DNA of 64,000 bases, taken from Tolypocladium sp. Sup5 PDA-1. Lineage: Eukaryota; Ascomycota; Sordariomycetes; Hypocreales; Ophiocordycipitaceae. A program made the position numbers and the translations under genes. The DNA lies in the NCBI GenBank assembly GCA_000750105.3, contig JPHH03000019.1, positions 496,001 through 560,000 on the forward strand. The letters are read 5' to 3'. Positions 33,163 through 45,700 of the stretch are shown here, piece after piece; within the stretch, counting starts at the first letter, position 1, and each line of letters begins with the position of its first letter. Below the pieces are notes generated by a model that saw nothing but the letters and a program-made list of their open reading frames with translations, ran no database searches and was not told the DNA's origin.

Positions 33163-34632
33163 TTACTGCAAAGACCCGTTAGCTTCTGATCTCAAGTTCT
33201 CACGGGAGGCTGTCTGTCTGACCTGGGGGGGTCCAGCAGGGCCAGGGGGGCCAGGGGGGCCAGGAGGACCCTGGAGACCAGGAGCCGGGCCGCCAAAGTG
33301 CTGGGGGCCGTACGGTCCGGGACCGCCATGGCCGGGCATGCCCATGTAATGAGGCGGGGGAGGAGCGGGACGGTAGGGAGTACCCACGCCAGAGTTGTTC
33401 TGAGACCGGCCCCAGCTGAGACGAACTCGAGAGTTGCCGATGGGGTAGCCCTGCATCTGGTTGATGGCCATCTCAGCAGCGTGACGGTGCACAAACTGCA
33501 CGAAGCCACAACCCTTGCCGGGGGGGATCTTGACGTAGGTAATCTCGCCGAATCCCTGGAAGAACGAGCGCAGCTCATCTTCGGTGACGTAGCCAGAAAG
33601 GCCACCAACGAAGACAGTGGTGTTGTTGGGGTCGGTGAACTGGTTCATCTGCGTGGCAGGGTTGTAGCCGCCATACGGGAAGCCAGCCTGCATGCCACCA
33701 GCCCACATCTGCTGCTGGGGCATGCCGCCGCCCATCATGGGGCCGGGGCCGCCCTGGGGTCCGCCGGGTCCGCCGAATCCCTGGTTGCCACTGAGTCTCA
33801 CATTGTTAGCTGAAAGGGTCCATGTGTCGATGGCAGGCATGAAACACATACCGGTTCTTAGGGGTGGCGGTAGAGATCCTCATAGGTCTGTTACCGCAGT
33901 ACACACCCTGCATCTCCACAAGAGCGCGCTGCTGATCGTTCTCGTCGGAGAAGCGAACGAAGCCGTAGCCGCGGCTCTGGCCCGACATGGCATCCGTCAT
34001 GATCTTGGCAGACTTGCAGGACGGGAAGCGAGCCTGGAAGAGCGAGACCAGGACGTACTCGTTGACCTCGGGACCAAGGTCGCCCACGAAGATGCTGTAC
34101 TCGGGGCCGCGGTCGTCGCTGCAGGGAGGCGGCATTAGCACATGAAGAGTGTTTGACAGAGCAGTGGGAGCTTACCGTCGGTCAACAAGTCCACCGCCCG
34201 AGGCCCAGTTAAGCTTGAACTGGCGGGAGCTGTTGGGAACCGGGGTACCGTTCAGACCAAGAGCCTTGGTGGCAGCGTCAGGGGAAGTGAACTCGACGAA
34301 GCAGTAGCCAGCATTGCTAGAGCAGAAAATTAGTTAAACCCCGCAAACTTGGTGGCTAGACGCTGAGAGCGTTGGACTTACCCAGAGTTCTTGTCGCGAA
34401 TGACCTTAACATTAACGGTTTCGCCGGCAGAAGAGAGAAAGACGCCCTTGATGAAGTTCTCGTCCATCCAAGGCTCAAGCTCACCCATCCTATCGAGGTG
34501 TTAGCGCGTGGTTTTGTCTTCCACCGAGTGCCTGACTTACCAAAGGGTGGTCTTGGCCTGATCGGCGCTGCCAGGAGGTGGTGGGACAGCCGACATGTCA
34601 GGCGCCGGGGGGGTTCCGTTCTGGAAATCCAT
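33163..34632 (-). CDS. Three-RRM RNA-binding protein, Nam8/Csx1/TIA-1 type
   Basis: Five exons (34541-34632, 34382-34489, 34176-34316, 33852-34118, 33163-33796) encode 413 residues, and all joins are in frame. RRM1 (about 28-105) has RNP2 LWMGEL and RNP1 NAGYCFVEF. RRM2 (about 121-198) has IFVGDLG and RGYGFVRF. RRM3 (about 264-336) has VFVGGLSG and KGCGFVQF. A Gly/Pro/Met/Gln-rich linker separates RRM2 and RRM3, and a collagen-like GPPGPPGPPGPAGPP tail ends the protein. This order matches yeast Nam8/Ngr1 and fission yeast Csx1, which act in 5' splice-site recognition or mRNA stability; which role applies here is not determined. A possible GTCAGA donor at the tail leaves the last 19 residues less certain. 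A 5' UTR intron probably ends just before the ATG. Confidence 0.9.
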
Positions 34633-34636
34633 TTTG

Positions 34637-34911
34637 CTGTAGCAGTATTGCCGTTAGCACATGTTTCGACCATGGACGTCAAGTTGGAGTTTGAGATAGA
34701 TTCTGAGTTTCAAATGATGGCGAACGAGAAAAGGAAAAAGCAAAGGCTCTCGCAGAAAATACAAGAGGCCACCACATGTTTCCAGTGAGTCACAGCGGAC
34801 GGGCAAGATCAAGGGGAGGAGCAGGTATTGCGGGGTCAGGGTTGTGAGAGTTGCCTCTCTCGTGATTTCAAGGGCAGCCAAGAGGTGAATAAAGGAGACA
34901 GTTTGACATAC
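34637..34911 (-). other. Probable 5' UTR intron of the RRM gene
   Basis: A donor GTATGTCAAA begins at 34911. A branch-like gctaac and an acceptor TGCTACAG end at 34637, four bases before the ATG. Leader introns are common in fungal RNA-binding protein genes and often affect expression. Confidence 0.45.
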
Positions 34912-37900
34912 CAGTAATATCGAGTCGTTCAGGAAACGTTACTGAAGTTGCGCGTAAGACCAATAAGTAACTCGTCGAAACGGGATGCCGATGATGTAGT
35001 TCCGACGAAAACGGTTCTCAGACGCTGCAGCAAAAGGTGTTGATTAGCAACGTTTGCGGCAACAAGTTGAGGAAAAGAATGAGGTGTTAGGTAGGAGACG
35101 AGAAGAGGCTGTCCGCTGAAGAATCGTAGGCAGACACTTCAAGCCCCGCACGGGCCCGCTGATTGGTCACCTGCCATCCGTCGCGCGGAGATGGGATGGC
35201 AAAGAAATCAGACGACAATATCCAACTCCTTTCCCAGTCACAGCCGCAGCCTTTTGAACAAGGCCACATCATCGAGTTCTAATGACGAGCAAGGGAGTCT
35301 GAGGCAGGGCAATGCATTCATTGGCGACCCCTCCCAGAGGAAATAAAAGTGTGCGAAATAGGGGCAACAAGGCTGCATTCATCACACGTGCCGCATGAAA
35401 CAAAACAGAAAGCCAAGGAGCTGCTTACCGAGAAATGAATCGTAAGAAGAGAAGCCGTGAAGCTTTAGGGGGAAGATCGTTAGATATGGATATCGTTGGA
35501 TCTATTTCGCGCAAGTCAGCTCGTGATCAGAAAGGGGGGAGTGCATCAAGAAATGCTACATCCACGTTGCGCAGATCTGGCCCAAGACAACAGGAATTTG
35601 CACTCTTTCAAGCGCAATCCCAGGGGTTGCTGCAGACGGAGAGCATCTCAAGCGTCACGCAGTATCCGCAGCAGCTTTCATGGCGAGGCAAACGCGCAGA
35701 TGGCTTCCATCACACACGTTTCAAACAGGCTCCTACGCCACCAACCACGGGGAAGCGCGAGAACAAGAGCACTGACCTGTATGACGCGGTTCTAGTCCCC
35801 AAAGGATGATAATCTGGCGAGTCGAATCGAAAATCGGGAACGAATCGAGAAAGGCCGGTATCCAGACCTAATGCCGAGACTCCGAGAAGTAGTCGAAAAG
35901 ACAAGAATCTGTCAAGACGCCGACACGCCGCGTTTGAAGCTGCAAGAGAAGGGTTTGGAATAATCCGCCAGTGGCAAGTGCAACGAATGGCAACAGTGTC
36001 GAAACGGTGACTGTCTAGCCGATGTCTGACGCGGTATATTCGCACAAGATCGTGAAGTGAACGCACGCGTCACCAGAGATTCCGAAGGATCGTGGTAGAA
36101 CAGCCGAAACGCTCTCAAAATCACTGAAACCTGCTTTGACGGTCAGTATTAACAGCCGAAAATCAAATGCTGCTCCGCGACTGCATTTCCCGTGTCTTGT
36201 CTCGCGCTCTCCTGGCATCTGGGGGAGTGAGTCTCCATGGCGTGTCGTCCTCCTTCGTCCCGGCGTGGCATCAAGGTCGAGGTGAAGGCTGTGATTCGAG
36301 CAGTATCCGGGGCTCCTGTCGGGCTCGGATAGTCCAGTACGCCCAGGACAGCGGTCGCGCATCAAGCCGAGAGGACTTTCTTCGCGCCAATGAACATGAC
36401 TTCCGGGGGTCTTATCAAAGTCCGATCGGTCCAGTGGCATATAAAGCTGAGCAGGTGGCGACGCACTCTCGATTCGGAATGTCGATGGTACCCATGCCGA
36501 ATGTTGTCAAGGCTAGCATCCTAGTTGCGCACTATCCCGGCCGGTTCAGCGTGTTCCCTGAACGAATTTTTGCCTGCCAATGTCGTCGATGGATGATTTC
36601 GAGCAGCATGTCCGGGCACGCCATGGCCGGCCTCGTAGCATTTGCCTTTGGCGCGGAATATGAGTTGGCGACTGGCGGCATATCGTCGGCGATGGTTGGG
36701 TAGACCGGTGGGTGTTGTGGTCGCAAGAGCGCCATTCGACACGTTGTTAGGCACAGCGCAGGCAGCAGCCTGACAATCGGACCGGTCGGATGTAGTCGCA
36801 ATCGGTCAAGCGTGCGGCATCGCGACGAGACGTGTCCTGCGCCGGGCGTCTCGGTCGCCAGCTCCGGTTGTCGCGGCCACATGTTAACCGACGGCGGCTC
36901 GACGAACCGACAAAGCCGAAATGCGCCGGCTCCAGGCCGCTAGCCCGGTGCGTTGCTCGATTCGCGATTGATTGAGCGTTGCACACATCGCGCATACAGC
37001 CAGCAGCGCCGGAGCAGTGCGGTCGAGTCCCGGCGCGCGCCGAATGGCTGGGCAGCTGCATGCCTAGCTGCAAGGCGTCGTCGCGCGGGCTGTGGCTCGC
37101 TCGGGTCGAGGGCACACCGCAAGACCATTCAAATCCGCCGGCGTGTGTGCATATTGAGGATTGTCGCAATCGACGCTCTGCCCGGAGCTCGCCATGCGCA
37201 TTCGAGCGACTCGATCGGGCGTCGTCGAAGTTGGCGATTTCGTCATTGCCACCGAGGGGTAGATAGCACCCGGCCCAGGATCCCACGCGCACGCCAGCCA
37301 GAAACGACAAGACACCCTCGATGGCGACCCAAAGGAGCACCGACAGAGAAGGGGGACAAGACACGACACAGCAGTCGGCGGAGAGGGGGTTCAGCAAACT
37401 CACTTTTAGGCGCCGGCAAAAACAACCGTAACTCTCTCAGCCAATGTTCCGAAACACGCGCAAAGGAAGAGCCGTGAAGGGTGATGGACGGTTGGAGGTG
37501 AGGAAGGAAAAAGAAGGACGGGACGTGGGACAGCGGAGCGGAAGGACGGACGAGCTTTTTTTTTCTGACGACTCGTGCTGTGCTGGGCTAGGCCGGTGCT
37601 TGCTCTGGCCCTCTCTCGTTGGACACGACACGACGACACTTGCACAGCCTGGGCCGGGTCGCGCGGGGATCAGGATTAGCCGAAGGCAGGGGAAGATTGT
37701 CGACCAGGGGGGGGCGTGTGTCTCTTCACAGCAGCCAGGATCTTCGATCTCGGGGGCGCTGGGAGCGACGCTGGGTCGGGCGTGTGTGCGTGTGGTCTGG
37801 TGGTCCAACGTCAGTCAGCGTCAGTCAGTAGACGTTGCTTTTGGGATTGTCTGCTGAAACACGCACAAACGAATCGACCTCCGATGAAGCAGGTGACGGA

Positions 37901-40900
37901 CGCTTGTTTGCTTGCGTCGGGCCCGTTGCCGGCTGCTGGTTGGAGGGCCGCGGGAGGGGGCACACGGTGGCAGTACGGCAGGGACGTGCTTACGTTGAAC
38001 TGCCGCTCGTTTAATTCGAGATCGGACGCTGTCGAAACAGGCGACGACGGGCTGAGGGCATCGACAACCAACTTGCAAGCCAAGTACAACGGTACGGACG
38101 TATGGGACACGACACACAAAAATGCGGGTGCAACAGGACTGCTCTGGAGCGTGACGTAGCGGGCCAAAGAATCCTCAAACGAAACAATAAAGATGATGAC
38201 GGAAGAAGAGCAAGAAGCGGAGGGGAGGAACCGAGTTCAACAAGACGTCTCTCGTCTTTCTCGAGAGCCAGACGGACTGGATGGCGTGCGTGTGCGTCCC
38301 AGAGCGTGCGTGAGGGCGCGTGTGTGGGTGGGCTGGCTGGCAGCAGTGGAGGAGATGGTGTGCACGGTGGAGCGCCAGACCCAGCCCTGTGGCGTGGACG
38401 CAGTAGTCCATGGCACCCGGCCGTGTGGGGCGGGCACACTAACAATTATTCCAGCGGACGCTCCAGGGCCTCCGCCGCTACAGCCCGCGCTGGGGGGCTG
38501 TTTGCAGCCAGCTCAGGCGACACCGCAGCCAGGCCAGCTCTCGTGCACCCGCGACCCGCGCCAGAGACGGCCGGGCATCGCAGAATGCGTCACCGCGGCG
38601 GCCGCATCTGGAATCTCAGGCAAAGCGTCTGCGGTGCGACTGTGGGCAACGTGGCCCGCTGCCGGCAGTGCCAACAGACGGCGAGGGAGAGCGATGAGAT
38701 TGATGCTCAGGTTCTACGAGTAGTGAAGATGGAGGCTCGCGCTAACACCGCCCGTGTACAGTCTACCCGACCTCGACGGGGCGCGAGCTGCTGTCGCGGT
38801 AGAAGGCCAGAGACGCTGATGGACGAGTGAGCGCCCCGAAGCTTGCTGCTCGAGGCGTGCCGCTAGCATCGAGAACGCCTTCTTTTTGCTGCCAGGATCT
38901 CTCGCTGGCAGGGCTGCTCTGGGCTCTGACTGGCCCGTCCACGTCCCCCTACTGGTGCGGCCCAGACGTGGATCATGAAATCATACATCCGAGTTGACGG
39001 AGACTGACGATGTCAGCAGTAGCCAGCTGCTGTAATTACCTGCTCATTGTGCCTTGGATACGAGCACGATGAGTCTGCTGCGATGCTTCCTGGCCGGTGA
39101 CGCTCCGGAGCCATCGCGATGTTCGCAGTCGCGAGATGTCAAGAGCTGGGTGACGCGCTCGACGACGCATCCGTGCCTCGCCTGTGCCTTGCTCGCAGCG
39201 CCGTATCATGCGCTAGCAGCATTAGAGTTCACCAGACGTCAATCCGTCGAATCCGGAGGCTCGGAATGGAGGCCACTCACTGGCCCAACTCACAACCTCC
39301 AGCAGCATGAAAGAAGCCGTGCTGCCGACCGAATACTTCTACTTACCTAGTTATGCGAGCAAGAACTCGAGCACGGAGCTGCGTTAAAGCACGCCATAGC
39401 GACCGCGTGTGCACCGCGCTGTCTCACTCATCTCGTTCATCTCACTCAAACGAACGTCGAGGTATGACGGCGATGCTTCGTGCGGCCCATCTCGAACCCC
39501 CATCGCCAACCCGTGTCTCGGCTTGCCCCCCAACGGCGCCGGGCACCACCGTCCGTCCTCACTCCTTGCATGTCTCTTTCGCGGCGCCCTGCGCAGCTCG
39601 TCTCCACGACTGGTCATTCGCCCTCATCCGAGCACTCACGACGAGGCGGCGCCTAGTTCTGTTTCCCATGGTTTTTTCCACCCGTCAGGTACGGGGGCAA
39701 ATTGGCTGAATGCTGCTGCTGCTATGTATCCGTCTTTGCCGTCTGCATGCTCAGCTCCCTCCCTGTTTCTGGCTGCCGCATGGACGCTCTCGCCGTCGAG
39801 TAATACGGAGTACATGCCTCGTTTGTCGACGGCACGGGGCGCTGCTTGGGTCCGAGGCCCTGCCAGACCTCGTCGTTGAAACGAAGCGCATGCACGCGTC
39901 CTTGTCGTCGTTTACTATCCCGAGGCCATTCCTGTGCCGTGTCGTCGTACTTCGTAGTAGCAGCTTTGCGGCTCAGCCCTCGCCTCGCAACTCCCATCCA
40001 CAGGCTTCGGTCCCAATGTCTCTGCCCTCGATTCTTGTGGGGACGGGTCAATTGTCTTACACGAAATAGCACTGGGCCCTGATCCTGGCATGCCCTCGAC
40101 TCTCTGATCCATCTGCTCCATGTCTGCACGCTTTGTGGCTCTCTCAGGTGCAGCTGCTCCGTCAAGCCAGCATCATCTTCCTCGCCGTGACTGGAAGACG
40201 TGCTCCTTGCCACGACGAGCTTGGGATGCCGTTGCTGTCGCTGTCCGGGGTCTCCAGCGAGCTCCATTCGCCATGTGGTAGCCCCTCAGCCACCCGGCGG
40301 CCGGTTCAATCGTCCGTGGGACAGCCGCAATATTGTCTCTGATCCAGATCCCAACCAATTCCTCAAGCACCCTTGGCCTTGCAGTCTTTCCAGCCCAATC
40401 AAACAGAAACTAGTCAAGAAGCCGCCGCTCTGCTCTGCCCATTGTTGATGCAAGCAGCGATGCCCGCGACCTTGTCCTTGGCCCGCGGTCGCACACCAGG
40501 ACTCCACGAGCCATTGATAAATGGACTTGTGGCGCTCCAGGACGCCGCCCTCACGCTAGCAGCTGCAAACAACCAGCAAATAGGAGCTTTTCCCAGGCCT
40601 CTGGGCGCCCTGGTGGTGGATACGCGTGTGCCTGGTGAGAGATTATTCTCGTGCCTTGATCGTGGTACAGAGCTGCAGCAGTGCAGCAGCTGCAGGGGGC
40701 ATTTGAAGCCCGATGAATCAATGCGGCGTGGCCCAAAACTTGGCCCGATCGTTTAGCCCCAACCATCGCTGACGTCGCAAGATACTGCATGCACTGCGCG
40801 TGTTGGCTGTTGTGACGTTGTCCAAGGCGTCAGTGGTCACCGAGGCCGGTGTTTGCAGAATTGCCTGGCACTGAACATGGATGGGGACATGCCGTTTGGC

Positions 40901-42753
40901 AAACGCCGTGAGTCGACTTTCGAGAACCGTGCACCCGAGCCTGGTCGCAATGTCGGTAGCACCGAAATGCCATGTTCCGTTTGGCCTGAATCGCAGGTAC
41001 ATACCGCACACGGCCAAGGCTCGGCGGTCATGTCCCCTGAGCGCGGCGTTTCAGTAGATCGTGAGCAGTCGGGGACTCAGGGCGCATCATGCCGTCCCGT
41101 ATGTCCGGATGTCGCTGCGCGTGATCGACGTCCGGCCCCTGCAGGCGACGACTACGTCAGCTGAAAAAGCCAAGGACCAGTCTGCAGGCTTCGAAATGAT
41201 GCTGATGAGGACCTGCAGCTACTACTAGAAGCTATCATTCAGCTTGGGGGGTCCTTTTACATGACCACAGCCAGGCACTGGCGGCTCTGAGCCGCGGAAA
41301 GCAGTCATCATCAGAGTCGAGGCATCGGCCGTGTCGCCCCAGCGCTGCACAAACAAATCCCGGCCCGCGATGCTCCCTTCCCAGCTCCTCGCTGAGAGCA
41401 ACAACAAACGTCACTTGAGCAGTATCAGCGCCGCGGTCCCGAGTACTTTTGCTTTTGTCCCTGGCGTGTCTCTAGCCAGTGCGGGGCTCAATAGTTCTTA
41501 GCTCGCAAAGCTTTTTCCACACCTCGTGAACTCTGTTGGAGGGAGAGTCGATAGCCGCTTGCACTCGGAGCCGACGCTGGGCAAGTTCGTCGCGCCCTGG
41601 CGACGGGAGTGTCCAGAGTTGCAATGCAGCGATGCTGTCTCGTCTCTATATGCTGAAGCTGGCAGGTCAATGTTCGGTCCTGGGCCCAGGTTACGGTGCC
41701 CATCTCGGCGGTTGCTTGCCGCTATCGGAAGGGATCTGGTGGTGGTTGCAACGCCCCGAAGGTGGATCCCCAGTCCCGAATCTTCCGTCCTCGCCCGTCT
41801 CGCCGTCAGAACCGCCCGGGCCGTGACGGACTGCGGGCACCGAACCGTGCCTCGTTGGCTGCGTGCGTGGCCTCGAGCAGGATACGGGTTCTTTACTAAG
41901 GTGGACTGTAGGAGGGAGGAAGAGGGATTGGACATGGCCCCCTTCCGTATCATCACCCGAGCGGACTTGCGGCCCGGCAGTCCAGATGCTGTCCGCAAAC
42001 ACCTAGCTTGATCGAAGTCGCAATGCCTTGCCAACGACCATCGGCAATGGACGTACGGGATTACCCGTATGGCATCACCAACTGCGCCTTGTTTGCCAGC
42101 AGCGAGGCTGGCATTGGTCTGAGATGCCGCGGATCCCATGACACGTATGGAGTGCGGTACTCTCGGAAAACACGAGGTATGCCAGCGACTGTGTCTGTGC
42201 AAACACAGCCAGCGGACATTCATCGCACGGCGTGGTGTGGTACGTAGGCCCTGCTCGTGGCATCCGCTGCCTAGCCCTTGCGTTGCCGACACCGAGGTAC
42301 GTACTGCGCCGATGCGAGCTCGATTAAACCACGGGGGTAGCCACGTTGCCGGAGCCGTTTTACGCCGTTCATTATGGGGGACGGCTTCGGGCACGGAGGA
42401 GACAATACCTCGTGATTCGTGATGTCTCCAGGAAGTTCCAGCTGGCAGCACGGAGTGGTAGCAAGGAGAAGGGTGCCTGCCTGCCAAGACATGCTTAGTC
42501 ATCGCTCATTTGACGTCGTCAGTTGGTTGCTGACTGGCCTGATGTGCCTGAAACGGCATCATCAACGCCTCAAGTCGTCACCACGAGGCTGCCTGTATCT
42601 CGAGTCTTTCCGTGCAGCGCAAAATCTTCCTTCTCGTTTGCAAATAGACGTTATGGTGTCTGCTTTTCGTGCTTCGACCTCGTGATATCCCCGTGGCCCT
42701 CACCTCCCCCGATCGACTGCCCCGCAAGCCACCAAGTCCTCTCCCTCTCCGCC
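34912..42753. other. Long stretch without a convincing gene
   Basis: About 7.8 kb with many overlapping frames but no recognised domain. GC is high near 36.9-37.3 kb, which lengthens chance frames. The longest (41498-42502, minus, 334 codons) is Ser/Arg/Thr-rich with no motif. The part near 34.9-36 kb may contain RRM-gene leader exons (a GTAAGC donor lies on the minus strand near 35428). CT-rich minus-strand tracts near 37.4-37.55 kb look promoter-like. Long regulatory DNA or non-coding transcription is possible but not shown. Confidence 0.4.
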
Positions 42754-45700
42754 ATGGCAGCTCCATCGACCGAGCAGCGAGAGCTGCAGTTAGTGGAGAC
42801 GGTCGAGTTCAAAATCCTCGGCGTGGCGAACAAGGAAGAGAAGCTTCACCTGCTGCTTCAGCGGTTTCTGGCCCCTCTCATCCTGAAAGCCGCCAGCGAC
42901 TACGCGCCTGTTCGCGCGAGGGTAAGCCTGCCACTGCTGGCTCACCGCCGCTTTGACTCCATGGTTAACACGTTCTAGGTGATACAGATATTAGCCAGGC
43001 TGAAGACCTTCATACAGGCTCCAGAGTACGATGACATTCCCCTGCCTGGCTCCCGACAGTGCTGTAGCTGACCTCTAGCAGAATCGTGTTGCCCGTCAAG
43101 GCATTGTTGCAGCAGTACAAGGCCAACGACTCCCCCGTCATCAAGCAGCTAGATCTGTCCTTTATCCAGCATAGCCTGGATAGGCTCGATGTTGACGACC
43201 GGAGGGATCTCATCCCCATTGCCTTGGCAGGATGTTCCGGCGACGAGGACCAGCCGAGAGCTGCAACCATGTTCAACATAATCCTCCGGCTGCTTCTCGA
43301 CATCCGGATGCCTCCACGCGGAAGCAAGGAGGACGAAGCATTCAGATCGGAGATTGGCCTATCAGACGCAGACGACGCAAAGTATCTGGCCAAGGCTATC
43401 GGCATCTTCCTGCGGCTGCGGACACCGACAGCGTCTCTGACCTTGGCTCAAGCCAATCCAGCCCTTTCCCGGGCCGAGCTGTCTCTCTTCTCAATGGAAA
43501 ACCCCGATACCGAGAAGATCTTCAGGCGGCTTTCCGAGTTGAAAGCCAAACTGGTGACTCTCCTGGCCAGTGGGGCTTTCACGGATGAGGAGAAATTTCT
43601 CCCTGCTGTCTTTGCTGCCTCGGGCTTTGATACCAGGGTCTCCTCCACTGCGGAGGAGATCATCAAGAGGAGCTCGGTCTCAATGGAAGATGAGTCATTG
43701 GTAAAGCGACTATTCCAGGCCCATTCCGTCCTCCCAGCTGCGTATCGCACCCGCATCCTGGGCATGCTGGCCAAGTCTGCGGTCTCGACCACCATGTCCG
43801 ACAGCATAATGGCTGTCATTACGCTCGACTTCATGCCACAGCAATCGGAAGTCTCATCCGCCTCCTCCCTTCAACCTTCAAGTACCCTGGAACGAACGAA
43901 GCTTCACAAGGCTCTGTTTCAGTACGTGTCTTGGGTGGCACGGGTTGGCCCGTCCAAGCCCGGATTCACCATCGGCGCGCCACTCATTCGCAGCATGAGG
44001 TCTTATATCGAAACGCAAGGCTGGCCGGTTGCTGATCAGACGTCTCATGACGACGTCAATCTGCGATCTAGAGCATACGAAACTATTGGAATGCTCGCAC
44101 GAAGCGCGGATTTGCCCGTGAAAGAGCGCTTCGATCTTGGTGCATGGCTCTTCCGGTCGCTTTCAGAGGACCCTACCAACGATACGGTGGTGAACATCGA
44201 TGGTGCACTCTCCAGCCTCACCGCAGTCATTCCGCCAAATATCGGAGGCGAGGATGAGATGCTCAAGACCATGCTCCTCACGTACATGTCGCTTCCTGAC
44301 GAGGCTCCAGCGCTACGAAGCACACGGCACGCTGTTGTCAAGTGGGCAAATCAGTGTCTGCCCTTTTCCGATATCCGCGGTAGATGGATTGATGTCCTTG
44401 CCGTGGCTGGTCGGCCGAATGAACGGAGCGACGTGGTTGAGCAGGGCCTCAAGGGCTTGGATCCTTGGACATACCTTGCGCACACCGAGGCAGGCTCCCC
44501 GTTGCCGGACTGGAAGGAGATGGCGATCACCTTCTTCGATTCGCTTAGTAGTCCACATCAGAACTCTGGCCAGCAGTTTAGCGGCACCTCGGTGGCTCTG
44601 CCGGATAAAGCCGTCTTCCAAAACTTCCAGGGCGGGCGAATCTTGGCTTTTCCTGTTGCTCTTCGGTACTGCAAGCACATCATGATGCTGGCTGCCCTCG
44701 ACGACTTCAACATTCAGCCGGATTGGATGCAGACGCTGGATGCGCAGGTCAAAACGGACGTCAAGACTCGAGACCGTATCCGGGAGTACCTGAGGACGAT
44801 AGACAGTGCATACATTGTCTTCTATCTCAAGTCGTGCCTGGAAGGCGCCTTTCTGGAAGACTCACCCATCGTTGAAGAGTGCATTCGCTGCTTCGTCGAT
44901 GTCGCGTCACTGAGCCCAGGGGGGCCCCTTGGCTACTTGACCGACACAGGCTCCGACTTCCTAAAATTGATCAAGTCGAACAACAAGGAGATTCGAGGCC
45001 TGGGCGCCAGGGCTCTTGGAATTGTCGCCGCTCACCCAGCAAACAACTCGGATAGCGTGAGCAATTTGAGTATGACTTTGCGGTCCTTGTTTGCCAATGC
45101 CGAAGACTTGGTTGGATCAGACTCGAATGCCGCGGAGGGCGCGTTGCTGGCACTTGGTTGCCTCAGCTCGCGATGTGTTTACTACGACCGTGATTTCCCT
45201 TCCGACGTCGAATATCCGCTGCACTTGTTGCTCACCAGCAAGGGTACCACTTCGTTGCATGCTTCGGCATTGGAGTCGTTTTCACAACTGTGGGCAGCAG
45301 GACTTGCGCTGCCAGCGTCCGATGGGGAGTGCTCCGTCAGCAAAGTCGTCGAAAAGCTCTCTGCTGAGGCCAAGAAGGGGAACGAGAAAGCCATTATCGC
45401 AATGGGGGGCCTCGCTGTTGGCCTACAAGACGCCGACAGTGGCTCAGAAGGCTCCGATGATATACTCTCTCGAGGTGTACTGGGCTCCATTCTCAAGGAG
45501 CTCTTTACCTTGCACGAGATAAAGCGAGTCGAGATCCAGTTTACTGTGGGCGATGCAATCACCGCTGCCATAGCCCGTTGGGATTCCAACTCCGTCAAGT
45601 TGACACTGGATGTCGAAGCTCGGGGTGCACAGTTGCACGTCGGGGCGCGAGACGGCCTCGTTGACGCCGCCCTCGTGAAGCTTCTCCAGGACTGCAAAGC

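Noticed and set aside
41498..42502. A 334-codon open frame on the minus strand
   Set aside because: Ser/Arg/Thr-rich composition without any motif, no splice or promoter context, and competing long frames on the other strand. Probably chance in GC-rich DNA.
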